Shown here: in pieces, positions 39,052 to 50,659 of the stretch
How the letters are laid out: each line of letters starts with the position of its first letter
Position numbering within the stretch: the stretch's first letter is position 1
DNA from: Ignelater luminosus
Taxonomy: Eukaryota > Arthropoda > Insecta > Coleoptera > Elateridae
DNA: 64,000 nucleotides
Assembly: GCA_011009095.1 (NCBI GenBank)
Contig: VTPC01001062.1
Location: forward strand, 24,567 to 88,566
Reading direction: 5' to 3'
Position numbers and translations under genes: made by a program
Notes under the pieces: model-generated
Told to the model about the DNA's origin: nothing
The model's input: the letters and a program-made list of their open reading frames with translations, nothing else
Databases searched by the model: none

Positions 39052-39125
39052 AATCGTTTTGATTATGAACTATGTAGTTATAAATGTAGCTGGAAACACA
39101 ATTTGTAAAAATATGCTAGCTAGGT
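39052..39125 (+). pseudogene. Decayed eleventh zinc finger after the stop codon
   Basis: In the same frame directly after TAA (39049-39051) the translation reads NRFDYELCSYKCSWKHNL, aligning with the CxxC half of a finger, and then meets another TAA. The stop replaces the Glu codon of the GEKP linker. The gene once encoded at least one more finger. Confidence 0.8.
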
Positions 39126-39780
39126 GAACTCTTTAAATTAGTTTGCAATGCAAAAAGGACAATATCAGTGGATGTAAATAACAAATTATGAGTATATATG
39201 ATGTAGTTTATAAAGGAATTATAATATTTCAGTTTATAATTTTTTTGCAATAGTATTGCAGATGTTTTCTAAATACAGAAAATTTAATTATCTATGAAGT
39301 TTTTAATTTGTATAATGTTAATTTATGGTTTTCATATTTACTTACTTTAAACTAGTTTTGGGTTTATAAATATAACGATTATGATTTTTACAAAAACATG
39401 AATTAAGTAACCGGATATTAAGGCAACGATGAAAATAGTTTTGTTTTGATTGTTTTATGATGAGATAATTATTGTTTGTATTTTGATATATAATGTGTAA
39501 TTTATTGTTCTTGTATGAAAAAGGCAGTTAAACATTTTATTCCTGAAAGTTCATTATTCCATTATGTTTGTTTTTAAAAGAAAATTTTATTTGTAAAAGC
39601 TCGTTTGGAAATTTATATAACTGAATTTTTCACGGTTGAAAGGAACCTTTTGTCTACAATAAAAATAAAAATGTTTTTCGTTTACTTGAGGGATTCCTAA
39701 AATATACACAAATGTTGATTGATTTATTATGTAAATTAGGTGAAAAATACTTTGGTAATATCAATGTCCGTACTCTATAC
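39126..39780 (+). other. 3' flank of the zinc-finger gene
   Basis: AT-rich with no coding. AATAAA at 39658-39663 is a candidate polyadenylation signal. Confidence 0.45.
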
Positions 39781-39784
39781 AGCA

Positions 39785-40320
39785 ATGGAGTCTGAATTAA
39801 AAAGCAAACATAGTGAAGAATATTGACTCATTCGGGAACTTGTGGTAAGTAACCAGGGCTACACACAAACAAACGCGAGTAATTCCGTCTCTTTTGTAGG
39901 CATTAGAGATACTTTTGAAGATATGCAATACACATGTAGAAGATGTGCATGTAGAACTTGTTGTTATTATGGAAGAACAAGTCACCACAAATATGGGTCC
40001 TCCGGGGATGAAATTATTTTAATATGACCTGATTACAAATACATGCAAAAAACCCATTTAAAAACACATAATGTGCCTGTTCACAGAGGCAAAGAATCCT
40101 TTGTATATACAATAGACTATTCTAAATCCAGTAATTTATAAAGACATATACACCTTCATTGTGGCGAGAAATGCTTTGAATGTGGAATATGTGATTATAA
40201 ATAATTATACAGTAAAAAGTCATTTATAAACACATTTGCGCATCTACACTGGCGAAAAGCCTTTTGAATGTGAATTATGTGGTAATGCATTTACAGTAAG
40301 AAGTTATTTATAAACACATT
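39785..40320 (+). pseudogene. Decayed tandem copy of the zinc-finger gene
   Basis: The copy keeps the gene layout of its neighbour. An ATG exon at 39785 (MESELKSKHSEEY then TGA) matches MEFRLETKTSEDP of the intact gene. A GTAAGT donor lies at 39845 and an acceptor at 39898-39899, followed by IRDTFED matching IKDVSED. Finger-like pieces with frameshifts and stops follow (around 40130-40320: KCFECGICDYK, GEKPFECELCGNAFT). Several inactivating changes are visible, so no finger protein can be made. It arose by tandem duplication including the intron, not by retroposition. Confidence 0.88.
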
Positions 40321-41095
40321 TATTTATTTGTTGTTGTCAATACATTATATGTATAGCTCATGTCTGGAATAGTTCCAGGCACGTACTAAAGATTTTGTGA
40401 ACGAAGCCGTACCTACCTAATTGGCTTTGATTACTTCAAACAGAGACATCAAGTGTAATAAGTTCAACTTTTGCTTATTCTTTACTGGAGAGATTAACTA
40501 TAATGTAGCAACTATAAATATCATAATTAATTTTGTAAATCTAACGACCAAATGTATAAATTGAAGGCTCTGATAATTCTGATTATTGCTGGAAGTTTTA
40601 TATTGCATTAGTTTTTCTTCTTGTAAATGTTCATTTGGTGATGATAAGTTTATTTGTAAAGTGAGTATTACATTCTTTAAATGTAGATGGACTTGTATGT
40701 TCTACAAGGTATTCATGTGTTGATTTTCAATATTCAACATATAATAATATTGTTAAAATGGATTTATTTTTATATATTTGTTTACAAGGTGACTGCATTG
40801 GTTGATCATCTACCTGTATTTTATTCTTGAAAAGCTTTTTGACCTTAACATAAAGATTGGGATAAGGACATAACTGCTCTTGAATTATTTTGCTTAATAA
40901 AAAAGAGTATAATACCATATATACTTTTTTTATTGTTTGTTTGTTCAAGCTTTTGTTTAATTTTTTTAATCTTCTTCATGGACTTAAGACTACAATAATG
41001 TTATGTGAACAATTGAAAAAAGGTAAACAAATTTTTTTAAAAATGCAATAATTCTCAATACATAAGTTAGACATACTGTATATTATATAAATAAG
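40321..41095. other. AT-rich sequence between the zinc-finger pseudogene and the LINE relic
   Basis: No feature recognised; probably intronic to TANGO6. Confidence 0.4.
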
Positions 41096-41099
41096 ATAT

Positions 41100-41290
41100 A
41101 TATACTACCTTGGGAAACCCCATAGGTATATTCCTCTTACTTTTATTTTCTGTTTTCTGTTACGTAAGTAAGCTTTGAACAAACTAAGTGCTGATGCTTT
41201 CTAATGTATCTAATAGTTTTATGCGGCTAACTGTATCAAATTCCTTTGTGAAATTGAGAAGACTGCATGCTGCCCTAGGGTTGCTGTTGC
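41100..41290 (-). pseudogene. LINE reverse-transcriptase relic (Jockey/CR1 type)
   Basis: On the minus strand, LLNFTKEFDTVSRIKLLDTL matches the first catalytic block of non-LTR reverse transcriptases (the Asp of FDTVSH is a metal ligand). After a frame change, LFKAYLRNRKQKIKV matches the block that follows it, and GIYLWGFPR occupies the position of the YGVPQGS block. Stops and frameshifts separate the blocks. Only about 190 bp is recognisable; neither the YADD block nor the endonuclease was found. Confidence 0.7.
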
Positions 41291-41474
41291 GCAGATTAGT
41301 ACAATATATCCTTGAAGTCGGGATTGTGTTGATTTGCCCTAATTGATCTCATGATAAAAAGTTTGTTGAGAACATAAATACCAAGAGTAGCACACACTGG
41401 TCAGCTCTACCGATTTCGTGCGTACATGGTGGCGACATTCTATTGACACTTCCTAATCTTTGTTCTTGGGTATA

Positions 41475-42213
41475 CAGTGTGTCCACATTTCGATGCTCAC
41501 TATTGGGATCTCGGAAATTGTAAGAGATACGAAGTCGGTTAAATTAGAAAAGTTTTGGCTATTTTGAAGATCAGTTTACTTATGCTTTTGTTTTTTCAAA
41601 AAAAGTTTACGGCTTACTAGATATTTGCTAAAAACGAAATTATCTTATTTTTTTTAAAGTGAAATATTTCAGAAACGAGCAAAGAACAGCAAAGAGGGTG
41701 TTTTAGAGAATTTACTCTGAAATACAAAAAAATTATTTTTGCAATTGTCTTTTGTTTTACTTCGGCGGTGAAACGTAAATCCAAATTTTTTTCTAATGGA
41801 ACGCTTACTTGATTTCCACATTGCTGAACTGCACGCCTTAAATGCTTTTTAGTGATACATGGCTTGACGTAGCTTTCTTTTGGTTTACCGAGTTATGAAG
41901 TGAAAATCATTTTTCATCATAGTGTGCCATGACATCTAACACACAAAGTCGTGATGCTATCTGTGAATGCTCAGTAAAGAATCTAAAAAGGTTTTAGCAA
42001 TTGTTACATAACAAATGTAATTTATCTAACAAAAATCAATGATTTTCATATGTTTAAAGCCATGGCACACTAGGTGGGAAATGGTTTTTATTCAAAAGGA
42101 AATAAGATAATTTCGGTTTTAGCAAATATCTAGTAAGCCGCGAATTTAACCGACTTTGTATCTCTTACAATTTTAGAGATCCCAATAGTGAGTATCGAAA
42201 TGTGGACACACTG
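41475..42213. mobile_element. Palindromic TA-flanked element, copy A
   Basis: 739 bp, flanked by TA (41473-41474 and 42214-42215). The ends CAGTGTGTCCACATTTCGAT are inverted repeats of about 70 bp, and pairing resumes inward (GGCTTACTAGATATTTGCTAAAA on the left and its complement near 42125), so most of the element folds back on itself. CAGT ends and the TA duplication are usual for Tc1-type elements. No coding capacity. Confidence 0.8.
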
Positions 42214-42215
42214 TA

Positions 42216-44625
42216 TTTATGGCTCATGCTAGATTTGGCCATAAGCACATTTTATGTCTAGGAATATGGTAGATCAACAGTGGCAGTTAAGAACTTTGGA
42301 GTCTCTTGTCAATTATTTTTTCCAATACCTAACTTAAGACGTTGACAAGGAGAGAAAGAGATGGGATCCGTGTAGCTTTCTCAGGGATTGAGCTTTATTA
42401 CCCTTGTGGGTGTCTTCCAAAGGATAGCAAATACCCGCGTTTGGAGCAGCTATTCAAAATGTTGGTCAGGGGTTGAATGGAATGGAGGATTCTTTTGGTT
42501 AGGATGTCCTCTCCAGGACTCAAGTTTGAAGAACCTCTGGGTGCAGTGGCATGACTACATCATCGCAAATCACTTCAATCCAAATCCTTCGAGAGCCCGA
42601 AAGGAATCCATCCCCAAAGATTAAAGAAAATGTTGTAGGAATTCTTGCTTGCATTATTATTCTTATTCCGAAATCCAGTTTAAATAAGTTTTTTTAATCT
42701 AACAAAAAATTATCCAGCATTCGATCGATAAAACGCAGATAAACAATTATAATTTCTTTGCGATTGCAAACTCAAAGAAACTTATGGAATTATACCCGGG
42801 TGGGGACCCTCAGGCAACTTCTTGTGGAGAACCAAAGATTTTTCACTGTCTGGGAGTGGTGTCTTTGTGAAGTGATTAAGATTAGGAGTGATGGATTACT
42901 TTAACGTTGTCGAATTGCGGATTTCTCGAAACTCGATGAATTTCGTCGAAAAAGTCGACTGAGATCTCAGTGACTCAGATGACTTGATCACTGTAATAAA
43001 GGTGAGCGATTTTGGTGGAACTTTTCTGACCAGTGAGAGATGAGTATTAAGAGCTTTCTCAGTAATCCAGGCTAGAATACAGGGTCGTCTAACTGGCTTC
43101 TCGGTACTTATTCTTATGAATTGTGACGACTGAATCAATTATGTCTTGGGCTATGACAGTTTGCGTGTATTCCAGCAAACTCCTGCTTTTAAAAAGTTGA
43201 AGCGACTTCGTGTGAATACATTTCAAGTTAGAAAGTTGACTTTAACCAGTTGCATAGCATGGTGAATTTTTTAGAGGAATTCCATTTGGCAGAAAATTCT
43301 ACATTTAGATCAATAAATTATATTTGATAGTAAAGCTAGGCAATATTCCTGTTGTATGAGATTACAGAATAGGTATAGAAAGTGACATAACAAAACAATG
43401 CCGTCAGTGGACGAAAACTTGATGTAACCGTTGTCACGTCGTGTCGGTAGCGCAGCATGTTAATCAGAATTTTACTCAACCGTTTACCGTTGAGTTTGCT
43501 GAATGCATCCAATGCAATTGCGTTATGATTTGCAACGAATTCGTCAGGACGAGACAAACTTGTTTGAACCACAAGCGACAACTCACGACTTTTGCTCCAT
43601 CATAAAAGCGCGAAAGCGCTTGAACTGTAACACAGCTGTAGTTTAATAATCATCAGTACACATATAACTTTTCATGACAAGTTGAAGAGCAGTGGGGGAT
43701 GATCGCATCGGCAAAGATAGCACAATCCAAACTAAAGTAATTATTCAGTTATAAAACCGTGGAACAAATGATTCCCCTAGATGGCATCAAAATATTGTAT
43801 ATAACTTGAAAGATTTTGATCGTTTACAATAGTCGACCAGAAATTAGTAAAATTTGATGAACCATTCATGATTTATAACGAAAAAACTTTATAATCTTTT
43901 TAAAGCGCCTTGTACCTATACTTGAAGGAAAACGGAAACATCTAGGAATGATTAATGACTTTAACTAAAAACTGGGAAAAGCAGCACGCCGAACAATGCC
44001 AGTAGATATCACTAACTTTACATTTCGTATGTAAAGAAAAGTAGATCGCTTTACATATTGCAGTTTTGATTTTTAGATGTTCGATTGCTCACCAATTCGA
44101 TAACAAAGAAAGTCTGAAAAATGTATTTATTTAATTTGTATGCAACTGAATTAAATTTCTGCTCGAAATTGATACGAGTCATCGCGAAACTGTTGTAGTT
44201 TGGATTGTTGATATGGGTTGTAGTATCGATAATCTAGATACCGGGTGTCTCTGAAACTAACAAAGTTATTCATGTAGTAGCCTCCAGAGTTGGAGTTTAG
44301 CTTAGTAGTTTACAAAAACTCGCAATCAGTTCATTATTTTCGATTTTCTGTTAGTGTTGCAATATTGGCAGAGTGGAGGTAAATTATCATACTAAAGATT
44401 TGCATCACTTCTCGTAATGCAAGTGAAGAATTTTAAAGTTATCTCTATTTGTCAGGTGTGCTAATTCTTTATTTTCATATTATGAGATTTTATTTATTAC
44501 ATTTTTTTTCATATAGTATGATGCAGGGCACAACAATGTATGAACTCTATTGTCTGCAAAAATATCAATATGTGTTTTTAAGGAAACTTGTCGAGAACGA
44601 TTATTTCTGTGTTCTATTCTAAGCT
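42216..44625. other. Sequence between the two palindromic elements
   Basis: Short open frames (42388-42624 plus; 42896-43138 and 43336-43581 minus) look partly protein-like but carry no domain I recognise. They may be pieces of old retroelements. Probably intronic to TANGO6. Confidence 0.3.
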
Positions 44626-44629
44626 ATAT

Positions 44630-45411
44630 ACTTAGTTATGCTTTTGTTTTTTCAAAAAAGTTCACGGCTTACTAGATATTTGCTAAAAACGAAATTATCT
44701 TCTTTTCTTTAAAGTGAAATATCTCAGGAAGGAGCAAAGATAGAAAAGAGCAGCAAAGAGGGTGTTTTAGAGAATTTACCCCGAAACATAAGAAAATTAT
44801 TTTCGCAATTGTTTTTTGTTTTACTTCGGCGGTGAAACGTAAATCCAATTTTTTTTCTAATGAAACGCCTACTTGATTTCCATATTACTAAACTGCACGC
44901 CTTAAATGCTTTTCAGTGATACATGGTGTGACATAGCTATTCTTTTGTTTTACCGAATTATGAAGTGAAAGTCATTTTTCATCATAGTGTGCCATGACAT
45001 CTAACAGACAAAGTCGTGTTTTATCAAAGAAATTCATTTGTAATGCAAAAATTGCTAAAACAAAATAAATACGCTTTTAAGGGGCATTGGCTGCTTATTT
45101 GATGCTATCTGTGAATGCTCAGTAAAGTATCTTAAAAGCGTCTTTTGTCTTGTTTTAGCAATTGTTACATAAGAAATGTAATTTATCTGACAAAAATAAA
45201 TGATTTTAATATGTTTAAAGCCATGGCACACTAAGTGGGAAATGCTTTTTATTTAAAAAAAGATAAGGTAATTTAGTTTTTAGCAAATATCTAGTAAGCC
45301 GTGAACTTTTTTAAAACAACAAAAGCATAAGTAAACTGATCTCCAAAATAGCCAAATCTTTTTTAATTTAACCGACTTCATATCTCTGAGCATCGAAATG
45401 CGGACACACTG
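44630..45411. mobile_element. Palindromic TA-flanked element, copy B (left end lost)
   Basis: This is the same family and orientation as copy A. It starts inside the left arm near 44630, without the outer left repeat, and ends at 45411 next to TA with ACAGTGTGTCCGCATTTCGA (complement). The middle holds about 85 bp missing from copy A, including a TTGCTAAAACAAAATAAATACG segment that pairs with the right half, so copy B preserves more of the original palindrome. Confidence 0.75.
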
Positions 45412-45674
45412 TATATCATTACAAACCGGAAAACTGTTTCGACATTATTCAATTGCTTTTTTCTGACTTTAGAGTGGATATTGCGTATAAGCTGTTTAAA
45501 CAAATGAAAGACAAATGACATATCATATTTTTATGGAATACTATATAGTTGAGAATAGTCTTGAAATGTTGAAGTACTAATTCTGTCCACACTATTATCC
45601 GTCCACAGTTCTTCAGAACATTCCGTATAATCTTGATACGTATTTTATCTAATAAGATTTATTTTATTTTTCAG

Positions 45675-48078
45675 ACTGTACAGAAGACATCAATGAATTA
45701 TGCAACAGAAATATAAAGAATGTGGATGAACTTCTAAAGCATTTTGAAGAAGTTGATGATTTGGCAGCGTCTCTAAAAAGATATAATCCCGATGACGAAT
45801 CTGGACAATGGAAATATCTTTGTTTACATTTTCATTATTTGTTATTATTAGAAAATGTTTCTGAAGAAACGCCTACTCTTGAGTGCTTAAGCGTACAACA
45901 AACAAAAGAATTAAAAAATGTCTTTAGAAATATCATAGGTATTGGAATTGCTTCAAATTTATTGTCCAACATTCCTTATTACATAAAACTTCCAAGTGAA
46001 GAGAAAACATTGGAAAAACCTGACATCTTAACGCGATATAAACGATTAATAGGCACAACTTACGGGATGTATTTATGCTTTCAATCCAACCAATTAAAAC
46101 CTCTAGTACTCCCAAATGTGAAATGGGTGTTATCATCATTTTATCAAATAATTTATGCTCCTCTTAAAAAACCTACCCAAACGCCTAATGAAAGTGGTTT
46201 CATAATGACTGAAGATATCTATAAATCACTAATTAATGACAGACAAGAATTTGAAGTTTTCTTAAACGAATTTCCAACTTTACTCCATCCTCTTCTTTAT
46301 ATTCGCGAAACGATGATGCTTACGGGTACATTTTCATTTGAACATAAAGCTGTAGTTGCCCCTCTCTGGTTTCGCAAAGGCGTTTATTCGACCCTTCGAG
46401 AAATATTACAGGGCCCGAAAGGAATAGAAAATATTACATGGGCTTTATTAGATGCTGCCGGTTTGGATAGTAGCGATGATAGTGCAAAATCATGGAAAAC
46501 AATAGATATAGTTGGGAAAATGATTATGGATTCCAATAACTTACATGATTTTCGTGAAAACATTTGTAATCAGCTTATTGATTTACTGAAATTAAGAGAT
46601 AAGTCTGGTAAAGCCGTTAAGCCTTTTGAAAGACTGTTCTCGCTTTGCACAAAATTGTTGTTCCAACAAGATGAGGCCTTATGTCGGGAGGTATTCATTA
46701 AAGATTTATTAAAACCGTTAATCCGTTTTACTAATGAAGAACGTAATTTGGTTGATAATGAAGACATAACGGAGTCTATATCTCAAACTATGAGATTGTT
46801 GCGTTCTTTGTTTATAGAAACTAATCTTAACGTGACTTTGCTACCAATTGAAATGATAAATGTGGTATTAATTGTTTTGTTTTATATTTATTCTGTGAGT
46901 TCTATTAATGAAAACATGAAAGATTTAAATGAAGGCTTAAGAATAGTTATAATTAAGGTAATCCAGGAAATTAAAACTGATTTAAAACCTCTCATATTTG
47001 ATAATTTATTGTTTGGAATTCCATGTGAAAACATTTTACAAATAAATAATAATACAGAACTGTTAATAGAAAACGATTCTTTAAACTTTAGATATAATAA
47101 ATATTCATCAGGGATTCGACCATTAAAAAGTGCTGAGATTCTAAAAAGTTTGTTCAAACAAGATTTGGATATGACAGTTACATTTTTTAATTATCTCCTA
47201 CAATGTTTAATTAATCCTGAAAAATACTTTAAACGAGACATAACAAATCAAGATTTATTACAACTCGAAAATGAGTTTGTATTAGATGATGTTCTGGAAC
47301 GGAAATTTGCCGTTTATAAATTATTAACAGAATTATCCGAACAGGAAAACGTACAAAAACGAATAAGCGAAAATCCTGGTGGAATGATTGATTGCATAAA
47401 AGAGTTGCTCGTTAAAACCGTTGAAAATGGGAAGTATAAGACTGACAAGTTTGAATCTGACGATTTTCAAGCAATATTTATAATCGTTACATTACTGGAG
47501 GTACTAATCGAAAAAGGCTCGAAAGAAACTTTAAGTAATTGTCAAGATTTGGTTGATTCTCTAAAAGCTATTTCTTTACAAAGTGCAAATACGGAATTAA
47601 AAGAAATTGCTGCAAGAATCTTATTAAAATTAACAGGAAATACAAAACCAGAAAAAGTTAAATCGGCACATAAGTCACAAACATTATTGGACAAGGCACT
47701 TGAAGATATTTGCGATCCGTTGCTTCCTGTTAGGGGTCATGGATTAATGACGTTAGCAAAACTGGTTGAGAAGAAGGATGAATGCGTTTTAGAAAGAAAG
47801 CAGTACATATTAAATATTTTTCAGGTATGAGATTATTTTAAATTGCATTAATAAAATGATATTAATATTATCGGTTTAGATGAATTTGAAAAATGAAGAT
47901 TCCTACATATATTTAAATGCCATTAATGGGTTAGCTGCTATGGGAGATATCTTTCCCGATACCGTTTTAAACACTTTAGCTGAAGAGTATTCTGGGTTTT
48001 CTAGGAAAGATTCAGAAGATGGACATGAAGTTAGAATTAAATTAGGAGAAGTTCTTGTTCGTGTTACAAAAACATTAG
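45675..48078 (+). CDS. TANGO6 / RTP1-type protein, partial (exons 45675-47824 and 47880-48078)
   Basis: The large exon follows TTTTTCAG and encodes about 717 residues. It ends in phase 0 at CAG/GTATGA and joins, over a 55-bp intron, an exon of 66 codons that ends in phase 1 at G/GTAAGT. The protein is a helical, Leu-rich ARM/HEAT-like solenoid. The join NIFQ-MNLKNEDSYIYLNAINGLAAMGD, then HEVRIKLGEVLVRVTKTLG, matches the RTP1 C1 region of animal TANGO6. TANGO6 was named from a fly screen for Golgi organisation and secretion; yeast RTP1 helps bring RNA polymerase II into the nucleus. Exon 1 is probably 37721-37763. The remaining C-terminal region (RTP1 C2, some 150-200 residues) was not found in the window, so the model is 3' incomplete. 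Confidence 0.85.
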
Positions 48079-49364
48079 GTAAGTTTTAAATTGTGATTCT
48101 AGTTTTTTTAGATAATAAATGAAATAATTTTTCTTTTTTCTTGAAGTTATTTTATAGCACGAAGCGGTTTTGCTAATCTTTCTGCAAATAATCACAGTTT
48201 ACATGTATAAAATTACCTACTACAGTAGGAACTTTCAAAACATGCAATAATTATGTATTAGGCTAAACTTAAATGTCTTGTTCACACAAATTTTAAATTT
48301 TTTTTCCAGTTCAAACAAACCATTGAGGACTTTTCTTAACGACGACAATCAATCTCTTTATATGCCATATACAAGTCACATTAGAAACTTTATAGTAATA
48401 TTTCTTGGTGCCGACGCAATTTATATTATCGTAAAGGTCATGTTATACTATTCCACCTAAGACTTGAACCATAAAAGCGCCTTGATTTTTCACTACCAAT
48501 CAAAAAATTATCTCTTGTAGTGTCAATAAGTATTAAAACTGGTTGTAAAATCTAGAGAGTAAAATTCTTAATCTCGAAAATGTAAATTACACATTTTCAG
48601 ATGAGGGTTAACTCCTCCGAAATTGACAAAATGATTTGGTTGTTCTGAAAAAATTCTGAACACATCGACTTAGAAAGTTAAGGAACTTTTACTACCTATA
48701 GATGGAAAGATAAAAACTTACAGCTCATGATGGAATACTAGATACTTACTGTCCAGACGTATCGACCAAACAGTTGGGAATCAGTGGAGAACGAAAACCA
48801 CTGAGATCGGACTGGACCAATGGGCAAAGACAACTTAACACACTCTCAGTTGTGTGCGGACTTAACAGAACTCGGTTTACCGTTCCAGATCATGAATGTC
48901 GACAAATTGAAAACAAAAATGGAAGTTGTAACGATAACATACGCAAACCATCTTATTTGGACAGGATAACTGGGATCTTATGGATACATTGACAATTATT
49001 CAAGAAACTCGGATGAATTCTCTAAGAAAACTTCAATATCCTCCAATAAAGGTTAGGCTGTTATGTTGTCTTTGTTCACGTGTTACCTGACAATGAATTC
49101 AACTACAGGCCAAAGATAATTTCCGACTGGAGTCTATAGAAATAGTAAACGCAGGGAAATTTCTATTTTCTAAAGAAGAACGAGAAATCAGAAGAAATGA
49201 TGGAAGAACTTTCCTACTGTACGTCCAACAGATGGTAAACTGGGTTGTCTGGGAGTTTATGCCTCCGCAGAATCGCAAAGATGCATGTTTACATCTTCAG
49301 ATTATGGAGCGACAGATGAAAAAGAATTCTGAATTTTCCAAAATGCATTGCAAGAAAATTGAAG
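48079..49364. other. Presumed TANGO6 intron
   Basis: It begins with GTAAGT. A weak open frame (48278-48460) after TTTTTCCAG does not continue the TANGO6 frame. Nothing else is recognised. Confidence 0.35.
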
Positions 49365-49366
49365 TA

Positions 49367-50657
49367 CGAGGGCTGTTTGACGGAAGCGTGACTTTCCGCT
49401 AGATGGCGCTGATATCGGTAAATCGAAAACCTTAGCATATACGTCAGTCTTTTAGAGGCTTAACCTCCAAATTTCATGTCAATCTGTGAAATAGTATACA
49501 TTTGGCAGTCATAGAAATCAATCAAGTTTGTGCTATTTTGTAAATATGGAAAAACGTGAATTTCGTGTTTTAATTAAACATTATTTTTTACGTGGAAAAA
49601 CAGTGAAAGAAACTGAGGAGAAATTACGGAAATATTACGGTGAATCTGCTCCATCGCATGGAATGGTTTCCAAGTGGTTTAATTCATTTAAAACTGGCCG
49701 TATGAGCACTGACGATGGTGAACGCCCCGGGCCCTTACAAACGGTCACTACTAAGGAAATCGTTGACAAAATCCATAATATGGTAATGGCTGATCGACGT
49801 TTGAAAGTGCGCGAGACAGTTGATGCTGTTGGCATCTCAATCGAACGGGTGCATAATATTTTACACGAACATTTGTATATTAAAAAGGTATCGGCAAGAT
49901 GGGTGCCGCGATTACTCACAGTGGACCAAATGAGAATTCGTGTTCAACCTTCAAATCAATGTTTGGTCATGTTACAACGTAATCCAGTTGAGTTTTTTCG
50001 CCGATATGTGACTGTTGACGAAACCTGGATCCACCACCATACCCCTGAGACAAAGGAACAGTGAAACAATGGATATCACCAGACGAACGTGCACCAAAGA
50101 AGACTAAAATTGGTCACTCGGCTAATAAGGTCATGGCGACTATTTTTTGGGATTCTAAAGGCATAATCCATATTGACTATTTGGAAAGGGGTAAAACAAT
50201 AACTGGCCAATATTATGCTGATTTATTGACCCGTTTTGATGTTATCTTAAAGAAAAAACGCCCACATTTGGCACGTAAGAAAGTGCTCTTTCATTACGAC
50301 AACGCCCCATCTCATTCATCTGCAATTGCAACCGCTAAATTGGTACAATTACGCTACGAACTGCTTCCCCATCCACCATACTCACCGGATCTGGCCCCAA
50401 GAGACTTTTTTTATTTCCGAATTTGAAAAAATCTCTCGCAGGAAAAAAATTCGCATCAAATGAAGAGGTTATTGCTGCAACGCAGGCCTATTTTGACGAG
50501 TTGCCAAAAGAACATTTCTCAGAAGGCTTAAAGAAATTGGAAAGTCGTTGGACTAAGTGTGTAGCACTTGAAGGGAACTATGTTGAAAAATAATAAAAAA
50601 AATCTAGGCTAAACCTGTTCTTTATTGAAATGTCACACTTCCGTCAAACAGCCCTCG
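49367..50657 (+). mobile_element. Mariner-type transposon, frameshifted copy
   Basis: 1291 bp, TA-flanked (49365-49366 and 50658-50659). The terminal inverted repeats begin CGAGGGCTGTTTGACGGAAG on both ends, with a single difference over 26 bp. The encoded transposase has two frameshifts. It is related to the copy at 18.9-20.2 kb in protein sequence, but its repeats differ, so it is a distinct mariner lineage. Confidence 0.93.
49546..50592 (+). pseudogene. Mariner transposase with two single-base frameshifts
   Basis: The ATG at 49546 starts MEKREFRVLIKHYFLRGKTV; an upstream TTG is not the start. VDETWIHHHTPETKEQ is followed at once by TGA (50062-50064), caused by one lost base. The next frame runs from KQWISPDE through DNAPSHSS and YSPDLAPRD, then shifts again in a T-run near 50410 and resumes as NLKKSLAGKKF to the TAA at 50590-50592. 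All three catalytic Asp positions survive with the usual 34-residue spacing between the second and third. The few lesions suggest a fairly young death. Confidence 0.92.
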
Positions 50658-50659
50658 TA

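Noticed and set aside
45722..45724. GTG as start of the TANGO6-like protein
   Set aside because: The frame is open back to the splice acceptor at 45674, so the start lies in an upstream exon.
48278..48460. Possible next TANGO6 exon after TTTTTCCAG
   Set aside because: In the phase required by the previous exon the sequence meets a stop within five codons, and the open frame there does not resemble TANGO6.
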